Program-made: the position numbers and the translations under genes | The notes under the pieces: model-generated | The model's database searches: none | What the model was told of the DNA's origin: nothing | The model's input: only the letters and a program-made list of their open reading frames with translations | Shown: positions 1 to 7,994 of the stretch, one piece after another | How the letters are laid out: the number at the start of each line of letters is the position of its first letter | Position numbering within the stretch: the first letter of the stretch is position 1 | Assembly: GCA_030430535.1 (NCBI GenBank) | Contig: JAUIKY010000012.1 | Location: forward strand, 1-64,000 | DNA: 64,000 nucleotides | Reading direction: 5' to 3' | From: Bacteroidia bacterium | GTDB lineage: Bacteria > Bacteroidota > Bacteroidia > Flavobacteriales > Flavobacteriaceae

Positions 1-433
1 CAATGGAAAGCTCGCTGCTTATCCTTGGGCCTTTGGTAGAGATTGGTTCTTTAACGATTTGTACCAATAGCGATTGATTAGATTTTAAGGCGTCGGTAAT
101 TTTACCGTCTTTCTCAATATCTTTTTCAAATGGGAAATTTTTTAAAGAAAAATCTTTTAGTTTACCTGTGCTTACACGTTTTGTGAATTTTAAAAGCGAA
201 GGTAGTTTTGGCCCTAAATCGTGATAGTGCAAAAATGCATCTTTCTCGTAGCCCACATTAACGAATGCAGCATTTAGTCCAGGAACGGCTTTTCTAATTT
301 TGGCTATAAACACATCACCAACCGAAAAGTCGTTACTATCTTCATCCTTTTGTAATTCAATAAGTTTTCCATCTTTCAATAAGGCAAAATCAACATTTTC
401 GGAACTAGATCTAATGATCAATTCTTTATCCAT
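1..433 (-). CDS. rng: Ribonuclease G/E family protein, N-terminal part (truncated by window edge)
   Basis: Reverse-strand reading from ATG at 433: MDKELIIRSSSENVDFALLKDGKLIELQKDEDSNDFSVGDVFIAKIRKAVPGLNAAFVNVGYEKDAFLHYHDLGPKLPSLLKF..., characteristic RNase G/E S1-domain start; open to window edge. Confidence 0.88.
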   Translation of the reverse strand, partial: MDKELIIRSSSENVDFALLKDGKLIELQKDEDSNDFSVGDVFIAKIRKAVPGLNAAFVNVGYEKDAFLHYHDLGPKLPSLLKFTKRVSTGKLKDFSLKNFPFEKDIEKDGKITDALKSNQSLLVQIVKEPISTKGPRISSELSI

Positions 434-460
434 TTTGTTAATTTTTATCCATACGGTCCA

Positions 461-496
461 GTTAAAAGTTAAAAGTTTAAAGTTAAAAGTTAAAGC
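461..496. repeat. Short A/T-rich iterated motif (gttaaaagttaaaagtttaaagttaaaagttaaa)
   Basis: Repeated (A)GTTAAA units visible upstream of rng. Confidence 0.5.
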
Positions 497-670
497 AAAT
501 GCTTAAGAACTAGCAACTAAAAACCATCAACTAAAAACCAAATGGTACAGATGGATTATACATTATTTTTTCACAGGATTTTTTAGTATCCGTGGAGTTC
601 ATTAAGCACCAAAACCGGTGCCCAAAAAAATAAATGAACTCATTTCAAAGAACTTTTGTTTTAAAACCAA

Positions 671-697
671 AAAAAGTAGCTGTTCTAACTACTTTTT
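671..697 (-). terminator. Rho-independent-type hairpin downstream of the small basic ORF
   Basis: aaaaagtag...ctacttttt inverted repeat. Confidence 0.55.
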
Positions 698-702
698 CTG
701 GT

Positions 703-795
703 TTATTTTTTCTTTTTGTGACGGTTAGCGCGTCTACGTTTCTTTCTCTTGTGCGTCGCTACCTTATGTCTTTTACGTTTTTTACCACTTGGCAT
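703..795 (-). CDS. 30-aa very basic small protein (candidate ribosome-associated protein)
   Basis: Translated by hand: MPSGKKRKRHKVATHKRKKRRRANRHKKKK*; 21/30 residues K/R/H; followed by a hairpin; below the ORF track size cut-off. Confidence 0.75.
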   Translation of the reverse strand: MPSGKKRKRHKVATHKRKKRRRANRHKKKK

Positions 796-856
796 AAATA
801 GTGTCTTTTAAATTAATGATTTATTTTAATGCCAGAACAGTGCTGGCTATGTGTTG

Positions 857-1147
857 TTATTTTACGTCAACATTAGTTTTTACTCCCTCTACAAAAACTT
901 TAGCAGGCTTAAATGCAGGAATATTGTGCGCAGGAATTTTAATGGTAGTGTTTTTAGAAATATTTCTACCTGTTTTTTCCGCTCTTGTTTTTATGATAAA
1001 ACTTCCAAAACCTCTTAAATAAACATTATCTCCGCTTTCTAAAGAAGTCTTTACTTCTTCCATAAATGTCTCAACAGTTGCTTGAACATCGCCTTTTTCA
1101 ATTCCTAACTTCTCAGAAATTTTTGCTACTAAATCAGCCTTCGTCAT
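857..1147 (-). CDS. HU/IHF family DNA-binding protein
   Basis: MTKADLVAKISEKLGIEKGDVQATVETFMEEVKTSLESGDNVYLRGFGSFIIKTRAEKTGRNISKNTTIKIPAHNIPAFKPAK; HU signature. Confidence 0.95.
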   Translation of the reverse strand: MTKADLVAKISEKLGIEKGDVQATVETFMEEVKTSLESGDNVYLRGFGSFIIKTRAEKTGRNISKNTTIKIPAHNIPAFKPAKVFVEGVKTNVDVK

Positions 1148-1285
1148 TTTAATATTATATTTTATGTTACTATTAATTATAAAAGGGATGCAAATATAGG
1201 AATTAAATATTCAATATTTCAAACCTAATTAATTAAAATTTAATATTATAAAGGTTTACTTTTGTTTGATTTATTTCAAGATTTG

Positions 1286-2326
1286 ATGAATTTTTCAAAA
1301 AACTTAACTAATTGGTATTCAGCAAACAAGAGGTGTTTGCCTTGGCGGAAAACCACGAATCCATACTGCATTTGGCTATCGGAAATTATTTTACAACAAA
1401 CACAAGTTAAGCAGGGTTTACCATATTATGAAGCTTTTGTTGCTCAGTATCCGTCAGTTTTTGATCTGGCTTCCGCCGAAGAAAGCGAGGTTTTAAAATT
1501 ATGGCAGGGTTTGGGGTATTATTCGCGTGCCCGAAATTTGCATGCCACGGCTAAATATGTAGCCAACGATCTGGGCGGTGTTTTTCCTAATACATATAAT
1601 GAACTTTTAAAACTAAAAGGTGTTGGCGATTATACGGCCAGCGCCATAGCATCCATTTGCTTTGGTGAAGCGGCCGCCGTGGTTGATGGAAATGTGTATC
1701 GTGTACTTTCGCGTTATTTTGGAATCGATACACCTATAAATACTTCGCAGGGCGCAAAGGAATTTAAAACCTTGGCGCAAGAACTGATTGATAAAAAGAA
1801 TCCGGCCGAATTCAACCAGGCTATCATGGAATTTGGTGCTACGCAATGTAAGCCCAAAAACCCCGATTGCAATAGTTGCCCGTTTCAAAACAAATGTGTG
1901 GCTTTCAATAGTAAACGGATTGATGAATTACCAGTGAAAAACAAATCCGCGAAAGCGAAAAAACAATATTTCAATTTTTTGGTGTTTGTTTCAGACGATG
2001 GAAAAACCATTTTGCAAAAAAGGGAAGGGAAAGGCATTTGGCAGAATTTATATCAATTTCCGTTAGTGGAGACCAACAAAAATTATGATGCTAATTCGTT
2101 TAAATCACTAATAGAAAGCCACGATTTGGTAAAAGGAAGCGATTTTACCTTTACACTATATAATAAGGACTGTGTGGTTCATAAATTGTCGCATCGCCAT
2201 CTATACACTAAATTCTGGATTGTAAATGTTGAAAAGTTGTCCGAACCGGGGATTCCCTTAGGCGAAGTGCGCCAATATGCCGTTCCGGTTTTGATTGACA
2301 ATTTTATAGAGTCGTTTAATTTTTGA
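1286..2326 (+). CDS. mutY: A/G-specific adenine glycosylase
   Basis: HhH-GPD LKGVGDYTASAIASICFGEAAAVVDGNVYRVLSR, FeS cluster C-x6-C-x2-C-x5-C, NUDIX-like C-terminus. ATG at 1286 preferred over TTG at 1262. Confidence 0.93.
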   Translation: MNFSKNLTNWYSANKRCLPWRKTTNPYCIWLSEIILQQTQVKQGLPYYEAFVAQYPSVFDLASAEESEVLKLWQGLGYYSRARNLHATAKYVANDLGGVFPNTYNELLKLKGVGDYTASAIASICFGEAAAVVDGNVYRVLSRYFGIDTPINTSQGAKEFKTLAQELIDKKNPAEFNQAIMEFGATQCKPKNPDCNSCPFQNKCVAFNSKRIDELPVKNKSAKAKKQYFNFLVFVSDDGKTILQKREGKGIWQNLYQFPLVETNKNYDANSFKSLIESHDLVKGSDFTFTLYNKDCVVHKLSHRHLYTKFWIVNVEKLSEPGIPLGEVRQYAVPVLIDNFIESFNF

Positions 2327-2416
2327 TTGATAATTTATGCCAATCACAAAAATTTATTAATTTTAAAAAAATGAAGGGCTTTTAGTTACATTTGCTCTCT
2401 TGAAATAAGAAAAAAT

Positions 2417-2869
2417 ATGTCTGGAACGTTAAATAAAGTGATGCTTATAGGGCATTTGGGAGATGAAGTAAAAATGCACTATTTTGAAGGAGGTGGGTGC
2501 ATTGGGCGTTTTCCGTTGGCAACAAACGAAACCTATACCAATAGGCAAACAAACGAACGCATTACAAATACCGAGTGGCACAATATTGTGGTAAGGAACA
2601 AGGGTGCCGAAATTTGTGAAAAATATTTGAGCAAGGGCGATAAAGTTTATATTGAAGGCCGGTTAAAAACCCGAAAATGGCAGGACGACAATGGAAACGA
2701 TAGGTATTCTACCGAAATACAGTGTACCGATTTTACTTTCCTCACTACCAAAAAGGAAAGTGAAAACAATGCGGCGGCATCAAATGCTCCAATGCCACAA
2801 AAGCCAGCTGAAGGCTCATCATCAGCCAATCAACCCATTCAAGACGATAATGATGACCTGCCGTTTTAA
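2417..2869 (+). CDS. ssb: Single-stranded DNA-binding protein
   Basis: MSGTLNKVMLIGHLGDEVKMHYFEGGGCIGRFPLATNETY..., acidic tip DDNDDLPF. Confidence 0.95.
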   Translation: MSGTLNKVMLIGHLGDEVKMHYFEGGGCIGRFPLATNETYTNRQTNERITNTEWHNIVVRNKGAEICEKYLSKGDKVYIEGRLKTRKWQDDNGNDRYSTEIQCTDFTFLTTKKESENNAAASNAPMPQKPAEGSSSANQPIQDDNDDLPF

Positions 2870-2922
2870 TTTTATGCTCGGTAGTTTATCGAGAAACCTA
2901 TGTTTAACTAAAGCACCAGTAG

Positions 2923-4239
2923 TTGGATCCTGACCCTGCGAGTTTTATAAGTTTAATTGCAACCATCGATTATTCGGTGGCATTCAGTTTGGCACTCTTG
3001 TTTGTGCTTTTGGTGTGTTCTGCGCTCATTTCTGGTGCCGAAGTGGCCTTGTTTTCATTAACTGCCGAACAGATTAAGGAAGGTCTGGAGCAAAAATCCA
3101 AACGCATAGAAATTATTGCCAAACTGTTAGAACGCCCCAAAAAACTCTTGGCCACCATTTTAGTGGCCAACAACTTTATAAACATTGCCATTGTTATTTT
3201 GTTTGCCTTTTTGGGCGATTTTCTTTTCGGAAATTTAAAAAGCCCAGAAATTAAATTTGTGGTAGAAGTAATAGTGGTGACCTTCTTAATTTTGCTTTTT
3301 GGCGAAATTCTGCCAAAAATTTATGCCAGTCGAAACAACCTAAAGTTTGCTACATTTATGGCTTATCCGCTTAAGGTTTTGGATGTGCTTTTGTCGCCTA
3401 TTAGTTTGCCTATGCGCGGCGTTACATTGGCCATTCACAATAAATTGGGAAAGCAAAAATCGGGTATTAGTGTCGATCAGCTTTCGCAAGCTTTGGAACT
3501 GACCAGCGAAGAAGACACCACCAAAGAAGAACACAAAATTCTGCAAGGCATTGTTTCTTTCGGAAATACCGATACCAAACAAGTGATGCGTCCGCGTATT
3601 GATATTTTTGCGCTCAACATTGAGTTGAAATATCAAGAGGTAATGGCCAGCATTGTTGAAAATGGTTATTCCAGAATTCCGGTTTACCGGGATAATATTG
3701 ATACCATTGAAGGCATTCTTTATGTAAAGGATTTGCTGCCCCATATCGATAAAAAACAATTCGATTGGACCTCATTGATAAGGGAACCATTTTTTGTGCC
3801 GGAAAACAAAAAATTGGACGATTTAATGGCCGAGTTCCAAGATAAAAAAGTGCATTTGGCCGTTGTGGTTGATGAGTATGGAGGTACTTCGGGATTGATT
3901 TCGTTGGAAGATATTATTGAAGAAATTGTAGGCGATATAAGCGATGAGTTTGATGATGAAGATTTAACCTATTCTAAACTTGATGAAAACAATTATGTTT
4001 TCGAAGGAAAGACGGCTTTAAAGGATTTTTATAAAATCATAAAATTGGAAGACGAAACCTTGTTTGAAAACAAAAAAGGCGAGGCTGAAACCATTGCCGG
4101 TTTTGTGTTGGAAATTTCGGGAAGTTTTCCAAAGCTGAACAGTAAAATAAATTTTGAAAATTACGTTTTCACAATTGAAGCATTGGATAAAAAACGCATC
4201 AAACTCGTTAAGTTCACCATACTTTCAACATCAAGTTAA
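2923..4239 (+). CDS. gldE: Gliding motility-associated protein GldE (DUF21/CBS/CorC_HlyC)
   Basis: DUF21 membrane domain, CBS pair, transporter-associated domain; directly upstream of gldD; TTG start immediately after an in-frame TAG. Confidence 0.88.
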   Translation: MDPDPASFISLIATIDYSVAFSLALLFVLLVCSALISGAEVALFSLTAEQIKEGLEQKSKRIEIIAKLLERPKKLLATILVANNFINIAIVILFAFLGDFLFGNLKSPEIKFVVEVIVVTFLILLFGEILPKIYASRNNLKFATFMAYPLKVLDVLLSPISLPMRGVTLAIHNKLGKQKSGISVDQLSQALELTSEEDTTKEEHKILQGIVSFGNTDTKQVMRPRIDIFALNIELKYQEVMASIVENGYSRIPVYRDNIDTIEGILYVKDLLPHIDKKQFDWTSLIREPFFVPENKKLDDLMAEFQDKKVHLAVVVDEYGGTSGLISLEDIIEEIVGDISDEFDDEDLTYSKLDENNYVFEGKTALKDFYKIIKLEDETLFENKKGEAETIAGFVLEISGSFPKLNSKINFENYVFTIEALDKKRIKLVKFTILSTSS

Positions 4240-4264
4240 CTTGTAAACGCATCAAAAAAAACGA

Positions 4265-4870
4265 ATGGCTCTAAATATTAAAACTTCCCTTTTTTTTAAA
4301 ACGTTTGCTGTTGTTGGCGTAATGTGTTTTCTGTCCTGTGGAGGCGATTATGTGCCCAAGCCCAAGGCGCAATTGAGGTTGGAATACCCTAAAGCCCAAT
4401 ATGCTGAAGACAATTTAGAATTGCCATTTTCATTTGAAGTCAATACCTTGGCTCAAAACATTGAAGTTTCAGAAGTGCCGTCGTCAACAAAAAGTTTTGG
4501 TGTAAATTTAGAATATCCCTCCATGAAGGGCACTATTTTTTTAACCTATAAAGCTGTTGAAGGTAATGAAGAGCATCTACACGATTTTTTAAGGGATGCT
4601 CAAAACTTTACTCAAAAGCACACCATTAAGGCTGATGAAATTCCCGTAACGGCTTATGAGAATAAAGAAAGAAAAGTGTATGGTGCCTTTGCCGAAGTAA
4701 AAGGCGATGTAGCTTCACCGGCACAGTTTTATGTTACCGATAGCGTAAACCATTTTTTAACCGGGTCGCTATATTTTTACGCTAAACCCAACTACGACTC
4801 CATTTTACCGGCTGCCCATTATTTGCAAAAGGATATTAAGCATATTATGGAAACCGTGCGATGGCAATAA
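4265..4870 (+). CDS. gldD: Gliding motility lipoprotein GldD
   Basis: Lipobox ...CFLSCGGDYVPKPKAQLRLEYPKAQY; context gldE-gldD. Confidence 0.9.
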   Translation: MALNIKTSLFFKTFAVVGVMCFLSCGGDYVPKPKAQLRLEYPKAQYAEDNLELPFSFEVNTLAQNIEVSEVPSSTKSFGVNLEYPSMKGTIFLTYKAVEGNEEHLHDFLRDAQNFTQKHTIKADEIPVTAYENKERKVYGAFAEVKGDVASPAQFYVTDSVNHFLTGSLYFYAKPNYDSILPAAHYLQKDIKHIMETVRWQ

Positions 4871-4997
4871 TCGCTAAAGAGCATAAAATTGCTATGCACA
4901 TTTTATCTGTTTAAAGTGTTGCTCTGTTATTTTTTGGAAAATTGTATATTGCATGAAAGTAGTCGACTTGTTTTTATGAATTGTAGAAATATTTCAA

Positions 4998-5714
4998 TTG
5001 GGTTTGGGAACATTTAGGAATGCGGTTAAAGAGGAATTGCTAGAACTGTTCAGCCAAAAGAAACTAGCAAACCTAATGTTTTTCGGAATCGTTTTTTTAG
5101 ATGCCTTGGGAGCTATTTTTCCTGAGTATTTAAATAGGAAGATAACCATATTTGTGCCTTTCCCTCTTCTTTTAGTTATTTATTTGGTAAACACCCGCAA
5201 GGTCAATAAGTGGTTTGTATTGGCTTTGGTGCTTAACTTTTTTGGGATTTGTTATTTTAATAACCCTTACCAACGATACGATTCCACTGGGTTGGTTTTC
5301 CATGCCATGGCCTATTTTGTTTATTGTTTTATTTTGTTTAGGCCATTTAAAACTATAGGAATAAAGAAGGTTTTGTTTGTTTTGGCTGCGTTAGCGCTAT
5401 TAGTGTTGGTGCCCTTGGCATTTTATTACGATGGCATAAAGCAAACCGTTGTTTTTAATGCCACTATTTTATACGTATGCCTCACAGCTTTATATATTTT
5501 GTCGGCTGTGTTGGTTTATATTTCACGAAAAACCGAAACCCATCGGTTTTTATTGTTTTCCGCAATTTCTATACTGTTGAGTTCCTATTTCCAGGGATAC
5601 AATCTTTTTATGGACAAAAACGATTTGCTCAATTTTTTTGCCGTAATATGCTTTAATCTTGCCCACTATTTATTGTGTTGTTACTTAGTACAGCGCTCTG
5701 AGGAAGTTGGGTGA
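4998..5714 (+). CDS. Multi-pass membrane protein, possibly YhhN-like
   Basis: 238 aa, about 7-8 hydrophobic helices; family assignment tentative. Confidence 0.55.
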   Translation: MGLGTFRNAVKEELLELFSQKKLANLMFFGIVFLDALGAIFPEYLNRKITIFVPFPLLLVIYLVNTRKVNKWFVLALVLNFFGICYFNNPYQRYDSTGLVFHAMAYFVYCFILFRPFKTIGIKKVLFVLAALALLVLVPLAFYYDGIKQTVVFNATILYVCLTALYILSAVLVYISRKTETHRFLLFSAISILLSSYFQGYNLFMDKNDLLNFFAVICFNLAHYLLCCYLVQRSEEVG

Positions 5715-5739
5715 AGAACAAATAATACTCTAAAAAGAA

Positions 5740-5768
5740 AAAGCTTTTCCGTTGGAAAAGCTTTTTTT
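5740..5768 (+). terminator. Intrinsic terminator
   Basis: aaagcttttcc-gtt-ggaaaagctttttttt. Confidence 0.8.
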
Positions 5769-5786
5769 GATTAAGGTGTTTTTTTA

Positions 5787-6170
5787 TTATTTCGAAAAGG
5801 TTTCAACCGTTTTCATATCGCTTACTTTATAGATTTCAGAAACATCTGTTACGGTTTCTGTCAACAGCGCTGGGTTTACTTTAGCCTCGTCGTATTCCAC
5901 CATGGCTAACTTTTTGTCGAAATCGACTGTGGCCGACTTTACGCCGTCCATTTTCGAAATTTTCTTTTGTATCGTAGCAGCGCAACCTATCTGGCAGGTC
6001 ATGCCATCAATGGTAAATTCTGCTTTGGCATAAGTGGCGTTGGGGTCCAATTCCTTGGTTTCCTCTGCGGCAACTTCAACCGTTTTAACCTCGGGCTTAA
6101 TTTCGTTTTTACAACTTAAAACAACAGCGGCTAGGGTTGCAAAAGCTAAAATATATTTAATGGATTTCAT
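5787..6170 (-). CDS. Heavy-metal-associated (HMA) domain lipoprotein
   Basis: MKSIKYILAFATLAAVVLSCKNE lipobox; AEFTIDGMTCQIGCAATIQKKISKMDGVKSATVDFDKKLAMVEYDEAKV = HMA fold with GMTCxxxC-like motif. Confidence 0.82.
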   Translation of the reverse strand: MKSIKYILAFATLAAVVLSCKNEIKPEVKTVEVAAEETKELDPNATYAKAEFTIDGMTCQIGCAATIQKKISKMDGVKSATVDFDKKLAMVEYDEAKVNPALLTETVTDVSEIYKVSDMKTVETFSK

Positions 6171-6378
6171 TGAAATAGTGTTTAAATGATTAAAATCCAA
6201 AATTACTAAATATATGTTTTTAGGAGTTGGGTAATGCCGTTTTTTTATGGCTTTTATAGAAATATTTAACAGTTTTTGGTGACTGATATATAGGTGCTAA
6301 AATGAAAAATTAACGATGAAATTATTTTTTTCAAAGATTTTTTCCGAAATTTAAGTGAACCAATTCAAGCTAACTATT

Positions 6379-6450
6379 ATGAAATGCCCATTTGCAAATT
6401 ATTGCGAACAAGCCAAAGCGGATAGTTTGGGCATTACATATGACCATTAA
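6379..6450 (+). CDS. Possible 23-aa small ORF (MKCPFANYCEQAKADSLGITYDH)
   Basis: ATG..TAA just upstream of the DUF4199-type gene; CPFANYC motif; not in ORF track. Confidence 0.35.
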   Translation: MKCPFANYCEQAKADSLGITYDH

Positions 6451-6471
6451 AAAAACAATAAATATTAACAG

Positions 6472-6918
6472 ATGAAAAACATATCCCTTCCTATTCGTTT
6501 CGGTTTAGTAACCAGCGCTGTTTTAATAGCCTATTTTTTAGTTTTGGCCTTAGTTGATAAGCATACCAACCCAGCATTTAGCTTCTTTAATGCATTGATA
6601 ACAGGTTTGGGCATTTATGAGGCAGTGAGACTAAGGAAACTACAGAACTTCAGCGATTTTTCGTATGGCGAAGGATTCAAAACGGGAATTGTTACAGGAG
6701 CTGTCGCTACCATTGTTTTTACCATTTTCTTCCTGTTTTATGCTACCGAAATTAATAGTGGCTTTTTGGATGAGTTATTACGCACCGTAAATGGCGGTTT
6801 TAATGCCGATATTGGTATGGTAACTTTTGTTGTGGCCATTATGGGGTTTGCAACTACCGTTGTGGCATCGCTTACCGTTATGCAGTACTTCAAAAAAACA
6901 GGAAATATTCCTCATTAA
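6472..6918 (+). CDS. DUF4199-like membrane protein
   Basis: Four hydrophobic segments, 148 aa. Confidence 0.5.
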   Translation: MKNISLPIRFGLVTSAVLIAYFLVLALVDKHTNPAFSFFNALITGLGIYEAVRLRKLQNFSDFSYGEGFKTGIVTGAVATIVFTIFFLFYATEINSGFLDELLRTVNGGFNADIGMVTFVVAIMGFATTVVASLTVMQYFKKTGNIPH

Positions 6919-6930
6919 TACATAAAACGT

Positions 6931-6960
6931 TTGCAGTTTAATTAATTAGCAGTATATTTG
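6931..6960 (+). promoter_or_regulatory. Bacteroidetes-type promoter for rplU-rpmA
   Basis: TTG-N19-TATATTTG matches the flavobacterial -33/-7 consensus (TTG ... TAnnTTTG). Confidence 0.75.
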
Positions 6961-7002
6961 CACTCATTTTTTGAACAAATTAATTAATAAAAACGTTACG
7001 CT

Positions 7003-7497
7003 ATGTACGCAATTGTAGAGATAGCAGGGCAACAATTTAAAGTTGAAAAAGACCAAAAAGTTTTTGTTAACCGTTTACAAACAGAAGAAGGTAAGGAAGT
7101 TTCTTTCGATAACGTTCTTTTAGTAGGTGACGGCGACAATGTAACTGTAGGCGCCCCGGCTATAGACGGAGCTCAAGTAGGAGCAAAAGTCTTAAAGCAC
7201 CTTAAAGGTGATAAGGTTATAGTTTTCAAAAAGAAGAGACGTAAAGGTTACCGTGTAAAAAATGGTCACCGTCAAGCCCTTTCTGAAATCGTAATCGAAA
7301 GTATAGTAGCTTCAGGAGCTAAAAAAGCAGCCAAAGCTGAAAAGAAAGCTGCTCCAGCTAAAGAAGAAACCAAAACAGAAGCCACTCAAGATTTAAGCAG
7401 CTTAACTGTTGCTGAATTGAGAGATTTAGCTAAAGCAAAAGATATTACTGGATACTCTTCAATGAAGAAAGCCGAATTAATCGAAGCTTTAAGTTAG
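7003..7497 (+). CDS. rplU: 50S ribosomal protein L21 with C-terminal SAP/Rho-N-like extension
   Basis: [25 protein letters not shown]...[16 protein letters not shown]; tail [35 protein letters not shown]. Confidence 0.95.
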   Translation: MYAIVEIAGQQFKVEKDQKVFVNRLQTEEGKEVSFDNVLLVGDGDNVTVGAPAIDGAQVGAKVLKHLKGDKVIVFKKKRRKGYRVKNGHRQALSEIVIESIVASGAKKAAKAEKKAAPAKEETKTEATQDLSSLTVAELRDLAKAKDITGYSSMKKAELIEALS

Positions 7498-7522
7498 TAT
7501 AACAATATAAAATCGAAATAAA

Positions 7523-7783
7523 ATGGCACATAAAAAAGGAGTCGGAAGTTCGAAAAACGGTAGAGAATCAGAATCGAAACGCTTAGGTGTTAAGATTTTT
7601 GGTGGACAAGCTGCTGTTGCTGGAAACATTATCGTAAGACAAAGAGGAAATACACACCACCCAGGTGAAAACGTATATTCTTCAAAAGACCACACTTTGC
7701 ATGCCCAAGTTGACGGTATTGTAAAGTTTACTAAGAAAAAAGATAACAAATCTTATGTTTCTATCGAGCCTTTTGAGGCTTAA
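7523..7783 (+). CDS. rpmA: 50S ribosomal protein L27
   Basis: [29 protein letters not shown]...[14 protein letters not shown]. Confidence 0.97.
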   Translation: MAHKKGVGSSKNGRESESKRLGVKIFGGQAAVAGNIIVRQRGNTHHPGENVYSSKDHTLHAQVDGIVKFTKKKDNKSYVSIEPFEA

Positions 7784-7810
7784 GAAATACTTTTCTTAAA
7801 TTAGAATTTA

Positions 7811-7845
7811 AAGCCCTTTCTGAACATCCAGAAAGGGCTTTTTAC
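7811..7845 (+). terminator. Intrinsic terminator after rpmA
   Basis: aagccctttctg-aacatc-cagaaagggcttttt. Confidence 0.85.
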
Positions 7846-7994
7846 TTTCCATTAAGGTTATCTTTTTTTAATGTTACCACAACTTAAATTCTTAAATAAA
7901 GTCCCATTATCAATAACCTTAATTTAATAGATGCTTAAACGGCATGGTTGGATCGTTTTGTTATTTGCGCCCTTTAAAAGCAAACTAACAAAAC

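Noticed and set aside
461-496. Iterated gttaaaagttaaa motif considered as a CRISPR or origin-like iteron array
   Set aside because: Units too short and irregular, no spacers; simple-sequence repetition
3340-3759. 139-aa antisense ORF in gldE
   Set aside because: Shadow ORF; low complexity, no family signature
7861-7994. Region before the TonB receptor considered as a riboswitch
   Set aside because: No conserved aptamer blocks recognised
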